Source: Tenrec ecaudatus (taxonomy: Eukaryota; Chordata; Mammalia; Afrosoricida; Tenrecidae). From it: a stretch of DNA of 64,000 nt. Under the pieces are notes generated by a model, which saw only the letters and a list, made by a program, of their open reading frames with translations, made no database searches and was not told where the DNA came from. The translations under genes and the position numbers were made by a program. How positions within the stretch are numbered: the stretch's first letter is position 1; every line of letters starts with the position of its first letter. Positions 47,775 to 59,547 of the stretch are shown here, piece after piece. The stretch covers positions 148,838,721 to 148,902,720 of the forward strand of contig NC_134530.1 of assembly GCF_050624435.1 (NCBI RefSeq). Direction: 5' to 3'.

Positions 47775-48410
47775 TTATTCCTTGCTTCTTACAAATTTTT
47801 CAGTGACTTTGTTAAATGTAAGGTGCTGAACATTATCTAGTCCCATAAATAATAAAGCAAGCTTTTGCTGAATCATTGTTGTATACTGACAGTCATTGAA
47901 TCTCTGTAGGGATGACAATGAATGCTCTGTAGTTGTGTAGTTTGTCATCGGTAAAGTTTGGAATGGGTTTAAGGCAAGGTTAGCATTTGGAAAGCCACAT
48001 TGAGCTTCACCTTCTATTATGGAATAATGCATGCCTGCACGAGTAAAATCTGTCTTTCCTGAATCTGTCAACTCAACTCCTATATTAGAATGAAATTGTC
48101 ACACTTTTCTCCATGAAAGTTTGTATTTAGTTCAGGAGGATAAGCCTGAACTCATTCCTTGTTTGCCTTGCAGTTCTTCAGCTAGCTCCTCGTGGCTCAA
48201 GAAGGAAAATCTATAAACGCCACAATCATGAGTGTGAGCTATGTCACTGTGCGATTCACAGCAACATTTTCTTTCTTGGTGTCTTGGTTTTTGTCCTGTT
48301 ACTTGGGGCACTGATTTGGAAATTTGCATTGGATAGATCATATCAGCTATAGTTTCTTAGATATGGTGTTCCACTTTCTTAGATTTCCTCAAGACAAAAT
48401 TGGAGCTAGA
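47775..48410 (-). pseudogene. Decayed coding sequence, parent unknown
   Basis: One minus-strand frame stays open for about 200 codons apart from three stops. It reads like protein: DMIYPMQISKSVPQVTGQ, YRFSFLSHEELAEELQGKQG, then after two stops DFTRAGMHYSIIEGEAQCGF, FQTLPMTNYTTTEHSLSSLQ and MIQQKLALLFMGLDNVQHL. Mixed residue use and the lack of repeat character suggest a pseudogene or gene fragment in PTPN22 intron sequence. No poly(A) tail or splice remnants are clear. I do not recognise the parent. Confidence 0.4.
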
Positions 48411-48764
48411 GAAAGAAAGCTAGGCGTTTTGTAAACTGAGCTGGTCAAACCAATCTGTCATTGGCTACTGTAGTCACTCATTTTTTAATGGTTGTTGTTT
48501 GGTGGTGGTGGGTTTATTTCCCATGTTGCCTACTGTAACTTTCTTTTGAAATATTTAAATTCTCTTTTCTTCACGAAGGATAAAGGACATGTTTTCTCAT
48601 TTTTATTACATTTCAGAGATCACGTGGCTATGGATACGGAGAGAGAGCAAACAGAGTAAGATGCAGTTATAAACCACCTTTCTTAGGCTGTCTCTGCAAC
48701 CCAGTTTCCTCTGTGTTCTTTGCCTTTCCGTATAGCATCAGAACCTTGAGGCTTGTGATGGCCA

Positions 48765-49245
48765 CGTAATCTCTGGTCAACTTGAGGCTATTAAGAGGGA
48801 AGGGGTGGAGTCTAGCCTGTCAGTCAGGTCACAGCCTGATGATGCCTCCTTGTGGGCAGGGCCTTCTCATCAGGATTCTGGGAACTTCCTCTCGTCCTCC
48901 CTGGAGGTGGTCACTCTCTTTCAGCTACACATTCCTATTGACAAGCCACATGGTGCCACACTGATGGCAGACAGAGTCCTGGAGAGGCTTCCACTACCAC
49001 TGGATCCACAAGACTTTTCTCCCACCGGCCTGTGGTCTTCTTGTGTTAGGCATCATTGCATGTGTTGTGTTAATCTAAAGAGGAATGTATGGACTAGTAT
49101 GGGACTTATGGAATAATGTCGGACTAATGGAATTTCTCTGAACTGGGCTAGGATGTTTTCTCAATATACAATTGCTCTTTGATCAAAAAGCTCTCTCTTA
49201 GGAGTGTTCCTGGATTTGTTTTTCTGGTCAACTCAGCCTAACATC
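48765..49245 (+). repeat. Unclassified LTR-like repeat, copy 2
   Basis: This is the longer of the two homologous copies (see 12465). It adds 5' sequence with AGGGAAGGGGTGGAGTCTAGCC and a 3' end reading TCTGGTCAACTCAGCCTAACA. No coding capacity. Confidence 0.6.
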
Positions 49246-49836
49246 CGGGCCCTTCAAGATTAGCCAAACGTACTGAACTTGTGAAAAGTACATCACCAGA
49301 TTTTATGTGTTCGTAGCTGTGAGTACAGATTTATAAGACTATTTCCCACGGATTTAGGAACTTGTGACTTTTATTTTCATTACAATATAGCAAAAATAGT
49401 AAGCAACAGACTTTTATTGCTAATAATACTTGGTACAAATTGAAATGTGTCAATGCTTTGCTTATTTCATAAAATCAACACATTTGTTTCACAATATGCT
49501 TTTCCGTAACTGTTTTCAAAGAAAATTCATCTGAGGTTAGGCTGTTGGGAATTTTAAACAGCATGTTTGAATGACAGCATTTAAGATGGGTAGATATTGT
49601 CAAACATTATACTGATGACTATTCCTGTCTATTAAACAGAAAACTTCCTCTCCCTTTACTCCCTGCCCAGCATGAGAATTGTGGAGACCCCAGCTAAGTA
49701 CAAGACTTATAAGTGATTGTTCTGATTTATAGGATCCTGGATGGGACCTTGTTAAGGGCTGGTTATATAAGAGAAATCACATAATTATAAAAGTGTTATA
49801 TATGCCCATAATCTATTTGAAAAGCATAAAACTTAC

Positions 49837-49867
49837 TTTTTTTCATATTTCGTAAAATTTTCAAACT
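49837..49867 (-). CDS. PTPN22: PTPN22 short exon (31 bp)
   Basis: Ten codons plus one base encode S-L-K-I-L-R-N-M-K-K, identical to human at these positions. The exon follows TTTTTTTAG and precedes GTAAGT. Confidence 0.93.
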
Positions 49868-50224
49868 CTAAAAAAAGGAAGAAAAGAAAATGTTAGTTTT
49901 TCTTATGAAATCTAAGACATTTTCATCAATAGAAAGAGACCACAGTAAAAAAGATTTACTTCCTAAAATAGCCATGAAAAGGTCCAGTGGTTTTTCTATA
50001 CTGACGGTTTTAATTCAATGAAAGGTCACTACGTGATTTGATTTGGGAATTTTTCCTCAGCCTCAAAATTTCTGCATTTTGAAATAGTGCTATCAGAATA
50101 GTAATGGGAAAAAATGAATTCCTCAGTTCCCTTTCTTGATCAGGACAATTCCAGAACTCACAATAACATGTGAAGGCAGCTGTGATATATAATCATCCCC
50201 GTTGAAGCCCATTTCTCTGTGGGT

Positions 50225-50590
50225 GTTGTTGAGTGCCTTTAGAACAGCCCTACGTATAACAGACCAAACCCGGGGGGAATCTGCCCCATCATCATAGTTG
50301 CCGTGATGTTTGAGCCCATTGTTGAAACCACAGATTCAGTCCATCTCATTGAGGAGCGTCCTCGTTTGCTCTGACCCTCGACTCTACCAAGCATGAGGTC
50401 CTTTTGCAGGGCCTGTTCTCTTCTGAGACCATAGCCAAAGCACATGAGACAGTTGGACCATACTCACTCCTAAGAAGTCTGCTGGCTGTATTTCTTCCAA
50501 GACAGATTTGTTTGTTCTTCTGGAAGCCCATGGAACTGTCAGTATTCTTTACCAACCCCATAATTCAAATACATCAATATTTCCTTTAGG
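50225..50590 (-). repeat. RTE-type LINE fragment
   Basis: CTCTACCAAGCATGAGGTCC, TTTTGCAGGGCCTGTTCTC, TATTTCTTCCAAGACAG, GGAAGCCCATGG and AATTCAAATACATCAATATTTC. Confidence 0.85.
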
Positions 50591-50599
50591 TCAATTATT

Positions 50600-51300
50600 T
50601 TATTTGAATTTCTAGGAATTCTTTATATGTTAGAGAAGAAACCCCAGTTGGCTATGATGCCAGTTGTAAGTATGCTTCTCCAGTTTGTTCTTTAGCTTTT
50701 GTTTTTAAGGTGATTATTATTGTTGTTGTTGTTGCCATTCTGAATTTTCTGTTTTGTAATATAACTAGATTCACATAAATCCCCCTTTCCCCTAGACTTT
50801 CAATCACAATGAGAAAGATCACTCCTACTTCTAGGTTATAAAGGAATCTCCCTGCTCTTTTTCTCTTAAGTACTTCTAAACCTGTGTATTCTTGGTTTAT
50901 TTTTTATTTTGCATTTGAATAGTTTATCCATCTAGAACTGACCCTAGTATAGGTGTGGGAATATGGATTCCACTTTAGCTTTTATCCCCAACATACTAGG
51001 TTGATTTCTAGTTCGTTTCCCCCAATGCTTTGGGATGCCATCTTCATCATACCCGAAACTGGACATATTTGGATCTGTACTTTCTGTTCTGCCGGTATGT
51101 GGTTATGTTGATGGACCAGTAATGAAGCCTTTGCAATATTTTAATTCTGGTAAGACTATCCTCTTTTTGTTGTTTTTCTTTTTCTGTCTATTCTTACTCA
51201 TTTTTAAAAATTATTATTCTTACTCTTTTTTTTCTCCCAATATTGGGCTAGTCTGTCTAGTTGCCAGGGGAAAAGTCACTATATTTATTTAGCCTCTTCT
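50600..51300 (-). repeat. L1M 3' region
   Basis: TTCTAGGAATTCTTTATATG, CAGTTTGTTCTTTAGC, GTTTATCCATCTAGAACTGACCC and TGCAATATTTTAATTCTGG are antisense ancient L1. Confidence 0.7.
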
Positions 51301-51498
51301 CAGGGTATAAATTAATCTCAGTAAGAAAAAACTCTTAATTAACTGGTCTGTATCTTCTTTTTGGTTTCATTCTATTAACTTTGGTGATTATGAGACACAC
51401 AATCTATTGTTTAGATAGTTAATTTAATGTGTGATCCTGATGAGAGGGGAGGAAAACCTTCAGTAATAGAAAGACTCTAAAACACCCCTCTTCTTTAC

Positions 51499-51614
51499 CT
51501 TACTCCTTGTGAAGTTTTTCCCAGGAGTCTTCAGCATCTCTTTTGAAGATGTTGAGTTTTCCGTGGTATCGTGAAAACTAGTAGAATAAGTTTCTACAGC
51601 CTGGGCCTGCAAAC
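51499..51614 (-). CDS. PTPN22: PTPN22 exon (116 bp, Ser/Thr-rich)
   Basis: The exon encodes [16 protein letters not shown], then [22 protein letters not shown] used the acceptor GATTCTTAG rather than the AG eight bases downstream. Only the upstream site completes the Cys codon and keeps frame with the exon at 54634. It ends on AAG before GTAAAG. Confidence 0.95.
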
Positions 51615-51789
51615 CTAAGAATCAGACAGGGAAGCCAAAAAAGAAAAGAAGTATTTTGTTAAAAAACAATAAAATTTTAAATGTTTCATGGTGCAATTTC
51701 TTTTTTTTTTTTCCTTTTTTTGTGTGTGTAATTTCTTAAGCATTCAGATTATATAGAGATATGTATTTAGTAAACCTAGCTTGGCCTTC

Positions 51790-52920
51790 TTAGACATTAT
51801 TTTTAAATATATATATGGGCTTTTATTTTTTTAAAATATTTTTATTTATGTCATAAGAACTAATTATTATTTTAAAAATAGGTTATTGTAATTAAATCAT
51901 ATCAAGAAAAAATGTACAAGCATTACCACAGTCAAATTTAGCATATTTTCTTCTTTCTTATATTCCTTGTTATTAACTCCCTATTTCTCCACAACCCTCT
52001 CCTGCCATACCCCCAAGAAACCATTAATCCAATCGCTGTCTCTATGGATTTCCCCCATCCTGGATTTCATATATCAAAAAACATACAAAATAAAGAAACG
52101 AAAAAGCTAACAATGATAGCAAAACAAAAGAGAGAAAACTCTCAATCAAAAAGAAAGCAGAAAATATTTAAAACTAGAACAACTTTAAAATAGGTCAAAA
52201 GAGAAAACAAATGACAAGGTGTTAAATTGGAAACGAACTACATCTTCCATAATCAACTTTCCAGCGCACTCTGCATGATATCAAGCCTATTCATATCCCG
52301 GGACGGTGGTCAGAGGGGATTCACAAGAGGCTTCGTTCAAGCAATTTACCCTTAACCCATTTTTCCCCTTTTAAACTGAAACGACTTTTAAACGGGTCAA
52401 AAGGGGGGTCAAATAAAATGTTACATAATGTACGATAATTGTGTCTATAATATTCCCTGTCTGATAACAAGACTATTCCCACCGCTCGACTCCGAGCAGA
52501 GGGGACTCACGGAGGCTTTGCATACACCCCTGCAAATGGATTTTGGGCTGCCACGGTCATTTATAGCTTTCACAGTTCACGATGTAAGCTCGGATACTAC
52601 TCCCTCCCTTGGATTTGGAGGACATTCTTTATAATCCTTGGATCACACAGGCTGGTGTGCTTCCGCCATATGCACTTAGTTGACACCTTACTTAGACGGC
52701 TGCTTGTTTGAGGACAAGCCTTCACGAACCCAGAGGCTATTCTTTTGGATAGCCAGTCACCCATCTAGTTTCTTCATCACACTTTGCTACAGCATTCATC
52801 TCCTCAGGGATCTCTTCATGAGGGCGAGTATCAAGCAGGGTCATGCCATAAGAACGAATTGTTCTTGGATTGGGATGAAAATTAAGCGCAAGACCCAAAT
52901 CCATTCATGCATCTATGGTT
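51790..52920 (-). repeat. Reverse LINE 3' UTR, long copy
   Basis: CAGGCTGGTGTGCTTCCGCC, GACGGCTGCTTGTTTGAGG and CTTTTGGATAGCCAG at 52650-52760 are the reverse of the 10161-10650 repeat unit. The left part resembles the reverse of the older 27.7-kb family. Confidence 0.6.
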
Positions 52921-52926
52921 TATATA

Positions 52927-54015
52927 TGAGGGGGTACCCCCCTTCCAAAAAAAAAAACAACTAGGAAAAAGCTCTGTTGTGAGAAGCTTTCAAAGTACAC
53001 ATTTTCCCCACTAGGCAAGTATCCAGCAACGCACTCTGAGTTAATGTACCCAGTGGCGTCGCCCGGGAAGGTTCTCTCTGATCAGTGAATTTTTTTGTAA
53101 AAGCAGTTTCAGTTGACTCTCATTTTTTGTGATGACCAATTTAAGAGAACACCCTGAGGCTGTGAAATTTTGTTTCCTGTTTGGGAAAAAATGCTCAGAA
53201 ACTGTTGTGATGTTGAACACAGTTTAGAAGGCCAGCGTTAAGGGAAAAACTCAAAACTATTTATATCCCCTGTGAATAAACATGCCGTGCTTTGAAAGAA
53301 CAGCTCTGAAGCGACCCAGACTTTTTTCCAACGTCATTGAGACAGGGTGCTATTTTTACAGCCCCCAAAGCAAACATCAATGAAGCCAGTGGAAGATGCC
53401 ATCATAACCTTGTTCCCCACCCCACCCCCATGCTTGTCAAGTGAAATCAAAGATCAAGACAATGCTCACTTGTTTCTTTTGATGTGAGGGGGATAGTGTA
53501 GTTAGAGTTTGTTCCACCAGGTCAGACTGGTCATCTGACCTATTTAGAGGTTCTGAAAAGATTGAATAACAGTGTGCAACAAAAAAGGTCTGATTTATGG
53601 CAGATGGGGGGCTGGTTTTGCTACCATGACAATGTACCTGCTCATGCAGCCATCTCAGTGTGTCAGTTTTTGGCAAAAAAACAAACAAACAAAAATAAAC
53701 CAGCATGTCTCTCTTGCCCTACACACCGTACTCACCTGACCTCCCTCTGTGTGACTTCTTTTTGTTTACATGACTTAAGAGGGACAAAAAAGGACAGCAA
53801 TTTGAAGATATAGGAGAGGTGGAGAAAAAAATGAGGGAGGTGTTGTCAGCCATCCAAACAGATGAGTTTGAAAATGTTTCTAAGAATGGAATCGCAGATT
53901 TAACAAATGTATTAAGTGTAATGGAAAGTGCTTTGAAGGTGATAAGGTTGTTTTGTAAAGAAAAATTAAATACGTAGGTTTGAAAAAAATCCGGTGTATT
54001 TTGGGTACTCCCTGG
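52927..54015 (+). mobile_element. Mariner-family transposon relic
   Basis: Termini TGAGGGGGTACCCCCC and GGGTACTCCCTGG are inverted and next to TA. Plus-strand coding fragments are visible: VKFCFLFGK and ETVVMLNTV near 53155-53225 (N-terminal helix-turn-helix region), and GGWFCYHDNVPAHAAISVCQ near 53605-53660 (the HDNAPAH catalytic block of mariner transposases). Frameshifts and stops show it is dead. Confidence 0.82.
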
Positions 54016-54633
54016 TATGTCTCTGGTTCACCTTAGAGACACCAGGATCATGTTCTGTTAGAGAACATTATCAATCATCTCCATGGGGCATAAGGTAATT
54101 CTACGGATTGTGTCATTAATTTAGCCAGTGGTATCAAATTTAAAACACAATTGAGGAAAGGAGATTGATTATACAAGTATAAGCTGGCTACTACAATACA
54201 TGAATTATTGCGATACATGAATTATTGACCTGCACAGATTAAACCTAAGAGACTGGACACTATATACATGAACAATGGGGATTGGAGAGAAGGGAAAACT
54301 TTCAATATAAGTCACTGACAGTGGCGGAAGCAGGCCTACCAGATTAGCGCACAGCTGAAGGAAACAGGAGGGCATTAAAATAGAAAGGGGATGATGGTCG
54401 GGGGCCACCCTTCTTTGAGCACTTGCAAGGCAAGAGAGGGAGCCCAAGTCACTATGGGTTTTCGATGTAGTCTTATCTTTTCACTCTGAAGTAGGTGAAG
54501 ATTTATAGACTAATGTATTGTTTTTATTGGACTTGATCATTCTCTGTATCTTTCCCACAGAGGTCCCACGCTATTATTAGCCTTTAACATTCTCACTTTT
54601 GTTTCTTTTTTGAGCGGAAATACTGCCACTTAC

Positions 54634-54714
54634 AATCGTCATCAGCAAGAACGAAGGATTCGAGGGTCCTCTCTGGGAGTGGAGGTGGTGGGGAAGGACG
54701 ATCATGAGGTAGAT
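54634..54714 (-). CDS. PTPN22: PTPN22 exon with second proline-rich motif (81 bp)
   Basis: The exon encodes D-L-P-H-D-R, then [22 protein letters not shown]. This is the second SH3-binding-type motif of LYP (human [13 protein letters not shown]). The acceptor is CTTACCCTAG and the donor is GTAAGT. The phase is one base in and one base out. Apart from flanking positions the core is unchanged from human. Confidence 0.95.
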
Positions 54715-55769
54715 CTAGGGTAAGGAGAGTAAATACAGCAAAACAAACAAAATACTCCACCGTTCAAAGTTCATAATGGCTTTAGAGAACTTTCCAAATT
54801 AGTCAGTAATCATCTGTAACTAACAAATATATTATCCAAACAATGACCACAATCAATCTCCAACTTACTGTGTCTCGCCCCACCTCCCCCCCAACTCTAC
54901 GGTAACTTGGTTCTGATATGTCAAAACCCTCTAATTTCCCCCCTTTTTAGTCCTCATTAGTATTGCCTCTAATTATCAGTATTTTTATAAACCTGATCCT
55001 TATTTGTCTTTCAACATCTGGGATAGAACATCAGAGAATGATAACATTGGCAAACTATGCCTTACACCATTGTATGTAGTACATGTTATTAACCATAAGA
55101 TCTATAAAACAATATAACCAGACAGTCACAGGTGCATTTCATATTAGCTCACATGTACTAAAATCCCTATTATGTGTCATGACCAGGAGCTTTGTTCTTC
55201 AGGCTCTTTAGCCAATGAGCCCTTGATTTATCAAACATTCGTTACAAAAGCATTCTTTAAAAAATTTGAACCTGAATTCAGTCACGCTTCTAGATCTAAT
55301 TTCTATGTACAGGATATTCGGGGAGGTAGAGGAGCATGTTAAATAAAATCAGTCAAATCCAGAATGCCAGCCACCTTAGGGCAAGTGACCTACTTTCTTG
55401 AAGAAATAAATGGCATGGGAAATGATAAAATGAGGAAACTGGTTGCATATCAAAGGGGTTTAAGAAACATAAAACTAAATGCATTGTCTATACTGCATTC
55501 AAAGTCAAATAAATCCAGCGATAAAAAATATTTATAAAATAAAGATGGAAAGAGATTCTATTTAAAATAGTATTATTTGTACCAAGGAGAAGAATTCTAA
55601 AATCTTGTCTTCACCTGCTCTTGACAAAACAAAACTCCTAGTTAGGGACAACCAAAAATAAACCAACAAACAGTGGAAGCTATTGTGGAAACCCTCAGAT
55701 TTCTTGAGGTAAATTACTCTAAATTTTATAAGGCAGTTTCACAGTATAGGTTCTTAGGGCTTCAATGTC

Positions 55770-55952
55770 ATCCAACCCAAACCAAACTCACTGCCGTTGA
55801 GTCGATGCCAACCCATAGCTATCCCATAGACCAATGTGAGTCTTGATGGGAGCAGAAAGCTCCTCTTTCTCTCCCAGTGGCTGGTGGTTTTGAACTGCTG
55901 ACCTTGCATGTAGCAGCCCAGTGTGTAGCAACTGTGCCACCAGGGCTCCTAA
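55770..55952 (-). repeat. AfroSINE
   Basis: AAACTCACTGCCGTTGAGTCG to GCAACTGTGCCACCAGGGCTCC, well preserved. It lies 53 bp downstream of the PTPN22 microexon donor. Confidence 0.92.
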
Positions 55953-56004
55953 ATGTTATCTCAAGTCAAAGATTAAATATTTATATATATATATACATTT
56001 TTAC

Positions 56005-56032
56005 CTGTGTTGGTGCTATGGAGTTTTACACT
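56005..56032 (-). CDS. PTPN22: PTPN22 microexon (28 bp)
   Basis: Nine codons plus one base encode S-V-K-L-H-S-T-N-T, aligned with human S-V-K-L-R-S-P-K-S. The exon lies between CTTTTTCAG and GTAAAA. It is the only segment here that satisfies phase 0 in and phase 1 out between its neighbours. It is too short to be found as an ORF. Confidence 0.92.
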
Positions 56033-56534
56033 CTGAAAAAGAAAAGAAGAAAAGTAAGACAAGAATATGTACATAAATCTATCTAAGTTCAAAGTAATGG
56101 CATATTTGAAATTGCATTTCATTGGCCTACAGAAATGGATATAAGATCCTATTTTTTCCTAATTCTTATGAATGATGAAAAGTCATCTTTAACTCTTTGT
56201 TATAATCTGGCACTTAGTCCTAAATTGATCCCTTCTGAGTCATTTCCCTTCTGCTTAGATTATTGCCCTGAAAATGTAATTAGAGGTTAATTATTGAAAT
56301 CGAATAGTTACTTCATGGCATTGCAATAGGATTGTCTTTTTGTGTGTGGAGTTAGAGATAGATCAACATACGTGTGCATATTATCAACAAGCCAATGCCA
56401 ACTAGTAGTGCATTAAAGTGGCCGTTTTAAAAGGCAGAAGAATCCTTGTCTACCCCACTTTATAATTGTAGACAGTTTAAAGTATATTTATTTAGTTACT
56501 TTGCTGGCAGCTGAGATTTCAAGATGAGCATCCC

Positions 56535-56765
56535 AAACAAAAACAGAAAGCCCACAGCTGTGGAGCTGGGTCCAAGCCCGAGCAACCGTCTAGGGCAGGG
56601 AGACGTTCTCCTGCTCCTGAGGGTCTGAGGCGGCGACTCTTTACAGGAGTAGAAAGCTTCAACTTTCTTCCAGAAACAGGGAACACCAATTACACAAGGT
56701 TAATTTGGGGCTGTTATAAATTAGGTGGGGCTTACATTTCCGATTAGCAGTTTCGTACTCAAACG
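56535..56765 (-). repeat. AfroSINE, degraded
   Basis: GGCGACTCTTTACAGGAGTAG and AAAGCTTCAACTTTCTTCC are typical. The start is poorly preserved. Confidence 0.6.
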
Positions 56766-56929
56766 TTTAAACCACCCATCAAGCCCCCAAGAGTTCACCC
56801 CTCACCTGCTCCTGGTTTCTCCTCACCCTCTTGTGGGTGGATTTTAAACCATATGCACATCTCTTACTTTAAGGAAATTGCCGCCCACACAAAACAATGC
56901 ATATAATATGCAAAAATCCACAATTATGA

Positions 56930-57135
56930 AACCCCCAACTCACTGCTGTCAAGTCGATTCTGACCCATAGCAACCCTATAGGACAGAGTAGAATTGCCCC
57001 TATGGATTTCAGAGACTGTAACTCTTCATAGGAGTAGAAAGCCTGACGCACCTATCTTCCAAGGAGCAGTTGATGGTTTCAAAGTGCTAGCCTAGAGTTA
57101 GCAGCCCAACGTGTAACCCACCACCCCACCAGGGC
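56930..57135 (-). repeat. AfroSINE
   Basis: CAACTCACTGCTGTCAAGTCG, CAACCCTATAGGACAGAGTAG and CCCACCACCCCACCAGGGCG. Among the best preserved copies here. Confidence 0.93.
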
Positions 57136-57316
57136 GCGTCACTGATAAAATTCCAACTCATAGCAACTCTGAAGGACAGGGGAGAACTGCCCCTAGACGA
57201 TAACTCTGCGTGAGTAAAAAAGGCTCATCTTTCTCTCGAGGAGCAGCTGGTGGTTTCAAACTGCTGACTTTGAGGGTAGCAGCCCAACTTGGAACCACTA
57301 CGCCACCAGGGCTGCT
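57136..57316 (-). repeat. AfroSINE, adjacent tandem copy
   Basis: GTCACTGATAAAATTCCAAC through ACTACGCCACCAGGGCTGC follows the previous copy directly in the same direction. Confidence 0.9.
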
Positions 57317-57439
57317 TTAGCAATTATGCAAGGAGCACCTTATTGCGGTTAGTGTGATATAGTCTACCAAATGACTAATGCAAATAAGCTATCTACTCAT
57401 GAATAATTTCTTATTTTTGCCTTAACCATCTTTCCAGGC

Positions 57440-57730
57440 GTTATTATTCAAGTCTCTTCTTTCACTAAGCCTTCTCTGATCACTTCCCACCTGAAGATGT
57501 CGCCAACAATCCAGATCTCTTTCTACGTTTCATGTTGCCCTGGCCATAGTGCCCTTGTTATAATCAACATGGGCAAAAATAAAGACTCCTGTTCATGTCC
57601 TGTATCTCTATTACTTGACTAGCTGTCCCTTGAGGGCATGAGTTACATCTTCTACATCGTTTAATTTCCCACTCCCTCTAGCATGGAGTCTTGGAAGTAG
57701 TAATATCTACTTGATATTTATTGAGTGATA
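57440..57730 (+). repeat. L2-like LINE remnant
   Basis: TCACTAAGCCTTCTCTGATCAC, GTGCCCTTGTTATAATC and TTGAGGGCATGAGTTAC-TC, followed by ATTTATTGAGTGA, fit an L2 3' end. Confidence 0.6.
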
Positions 57731-57780
57731 TTTTTGAAAACAATGAGTCAGTTGAATCCAAATGAAAAAAGGTGCTTGAC

Positions 57781-57911
57781 CTGGCTTGGTCTGAGTCTCA
57801 CAGAGTCGTCAAATTCCTGTGATTCGGATGTTCTGCTCCATTCCGGTGACGGTTCCATTTTTACGCTTAAAACTGAAGATAAGGGGTTGGGAGTACTCAG
57901 TGGGAATTCTC
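57781..57911 (-). CDS. PTPN22: PTPN22 exon after P1 (131 bp)
   Basis: The exon encodes EFPLSTPNPLSSVLSVKMEP then SPEWSRTSESQEFDDSVRLRPSQ. This matches the human stretch that starts EFSP and ends FDDSVILRPSK. The acceptor is CTCCCCAG and the donor is GTCAAG, which keeps GT but is a weak match downstream. It ends on a codon boundary and joins the microexon in phase 0. Confidence 0.93.
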
Positions 57912-58039
57912 CTGGGGAGAAAGAAAAGGAAATATGGTCTAATTCCTGGAGGCATGGCCGTAAGAGCGAGTGTTACTCAGCAGTAGCACACGGGAGGCTA
58001 CAAGGCCCTGGTCCATCCACTCGCAGGGAAACTACTCAC

Positions 58040-58123
58040 CAGCCTCCTCCACCACGATGAACGATTCCGGCGTCCGCTCGGGCAGTGGAGGGGGGATTTC
58101 ATCATCTGCCTTTGGAGACCTTG
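58040..58123 (-). CDS. PTPN22: PTPN22 exon with the P1 CSK-binding motif
   Basis: The exon encodes [20 protein letters not shown] then SFIVVEEAG, the proline-rich P1 motif that binds the SH3 domain of CSK. The arginine equivalent to human residue 620 is encoded by CGG at 58076-58074, the common human state, so the R620W change is absent. The residue before it is Glu, where human has Val. The exon follows GGATAG and precedes GTGAGT, with one base over at each end, so it is 84 bp and keeps the frame. Confidence 0.97.
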
Positions 58124-59019
58124 CTATCCAAAACGCCAGAGACATAATCACAACGGGTTACCAGAACATCCCAAGAAAATCCTTATGTCCTAATCTTGAT
58201 TACATGCCGTAAAGCACTACTCTAGTGTAAGCTGCTACCTGTTCATTCAAGGGAAACAACGCAAAGGAAAACAAAGTTCTCTCCCCTTAAGTAGCAACCT
58301 CAGGGGCGTTTCCTTATTCTCCACATTGTCGTCTATTTGAAGAGCCGGAAAGTATTTTCATGGAGACACTGGGTCTATTGGAGACATCCTCATAGCAAAG
58401 ATGCAGTGACTACAAGTAGAAGCATTTCCGCACCTGTCCTTCTTGCTACTCAGAAACCGAAATGATGCAGGTTTTTCCTTTATTCCAAAGCAACAGATAG
58501 TAGGGTCTCCTATTATTTCTATGAAAAGATTCAGAATTTTTATACAGATTTTAGATGCTATTATAAGAAACTGCCACCAGATGGCACACATGTCAGTGTT
58601 GTTTGAATGCTCAAAGCTAAGGATTTGTTTTGTAATTGTGTCATTTCTAAGAGACGGCTTATGGGTTCCTAGGGGGGGGAGTACCTTCAATTCGAAAGTG
58701 AGACCAAGCTCTATAAAATAATATAATCAATGAACGAACTTCCTAGTTCCGGATAAAATGTTTGCACCCAAGCGTTGAAAGAACAGCACCTCTACCTATG
58801 AAGAAACAGAGCACGATAAATGATGATGGTCTACCAAAGCGTTCTCTACTTTCCGTCTAAGTAGAATCGTCCTCGTGAATCACCTGACGTATTAGCTCAG
58901 AGTTTTAAACTTGCTCTCTTCTCTCCCTTACCTCCGTCTATGTGACATGATTATAATCACCTCCCACAGAGAAGTCGCTTGTTTCCCAATGGCACAACGA
59001 AACAAAGCAACGTGTATGT

Positions 59020-59345
59020 TGTTGTTGTTTTTAGGCACCATTGAGTCCGTTCCAATTCATATCAGACCAATGCACAACAGAGCCAAACGCTGCCCAGCCT
59101 CCGCCAGCCTCGCAATGGTTCCTTATTCCTGAACCCATTGCTGCAGCGACTGTGTCCATCCACCTCGCTGAGGTCTTCCTCTTTTTCTCTGCCCCTCTAC
59201 TTTACCAAGCATGTCGTCCTCCGGGGACTGGTCTCTCCTGACAACATGTCCAAAATATGTAAGATGAAACCTGCCATCCTTGCCCTAATGAGCACGCTGG
59301 CCATACTTCTTCCAAGAATAATGTGTATAATATACAAGAGTATAT
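59020..59345 (-). repeat. RTE-type LINE fragment
   Basis: GTTGTTGTTGTTTTTAGGCACC, TTGCTGCAGCGACTGTGTCC, TTTACCAAGCATGTCGTCC and CTCCTGACAACATGTCCAAAATATG. Confidence 0.88.
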
Positions 59346-59547
59346 AATTGCCAAAAAGGTTACATGTGTATCAAGGTGTATATAAGATAAAAATTCCATA
59401 CAGACTCCTGAGCACTCATTATTTAAGTCACTCTAGAAGGCAATAAACAAACATTAGATCCTCCAATTCCTGCAGGGGAATTCTCTTCTTAGCAATCTGG
59501 TCAATTAATTCCAGCAACGACAACAAAAAAAATACTTTAAAAAGAAT

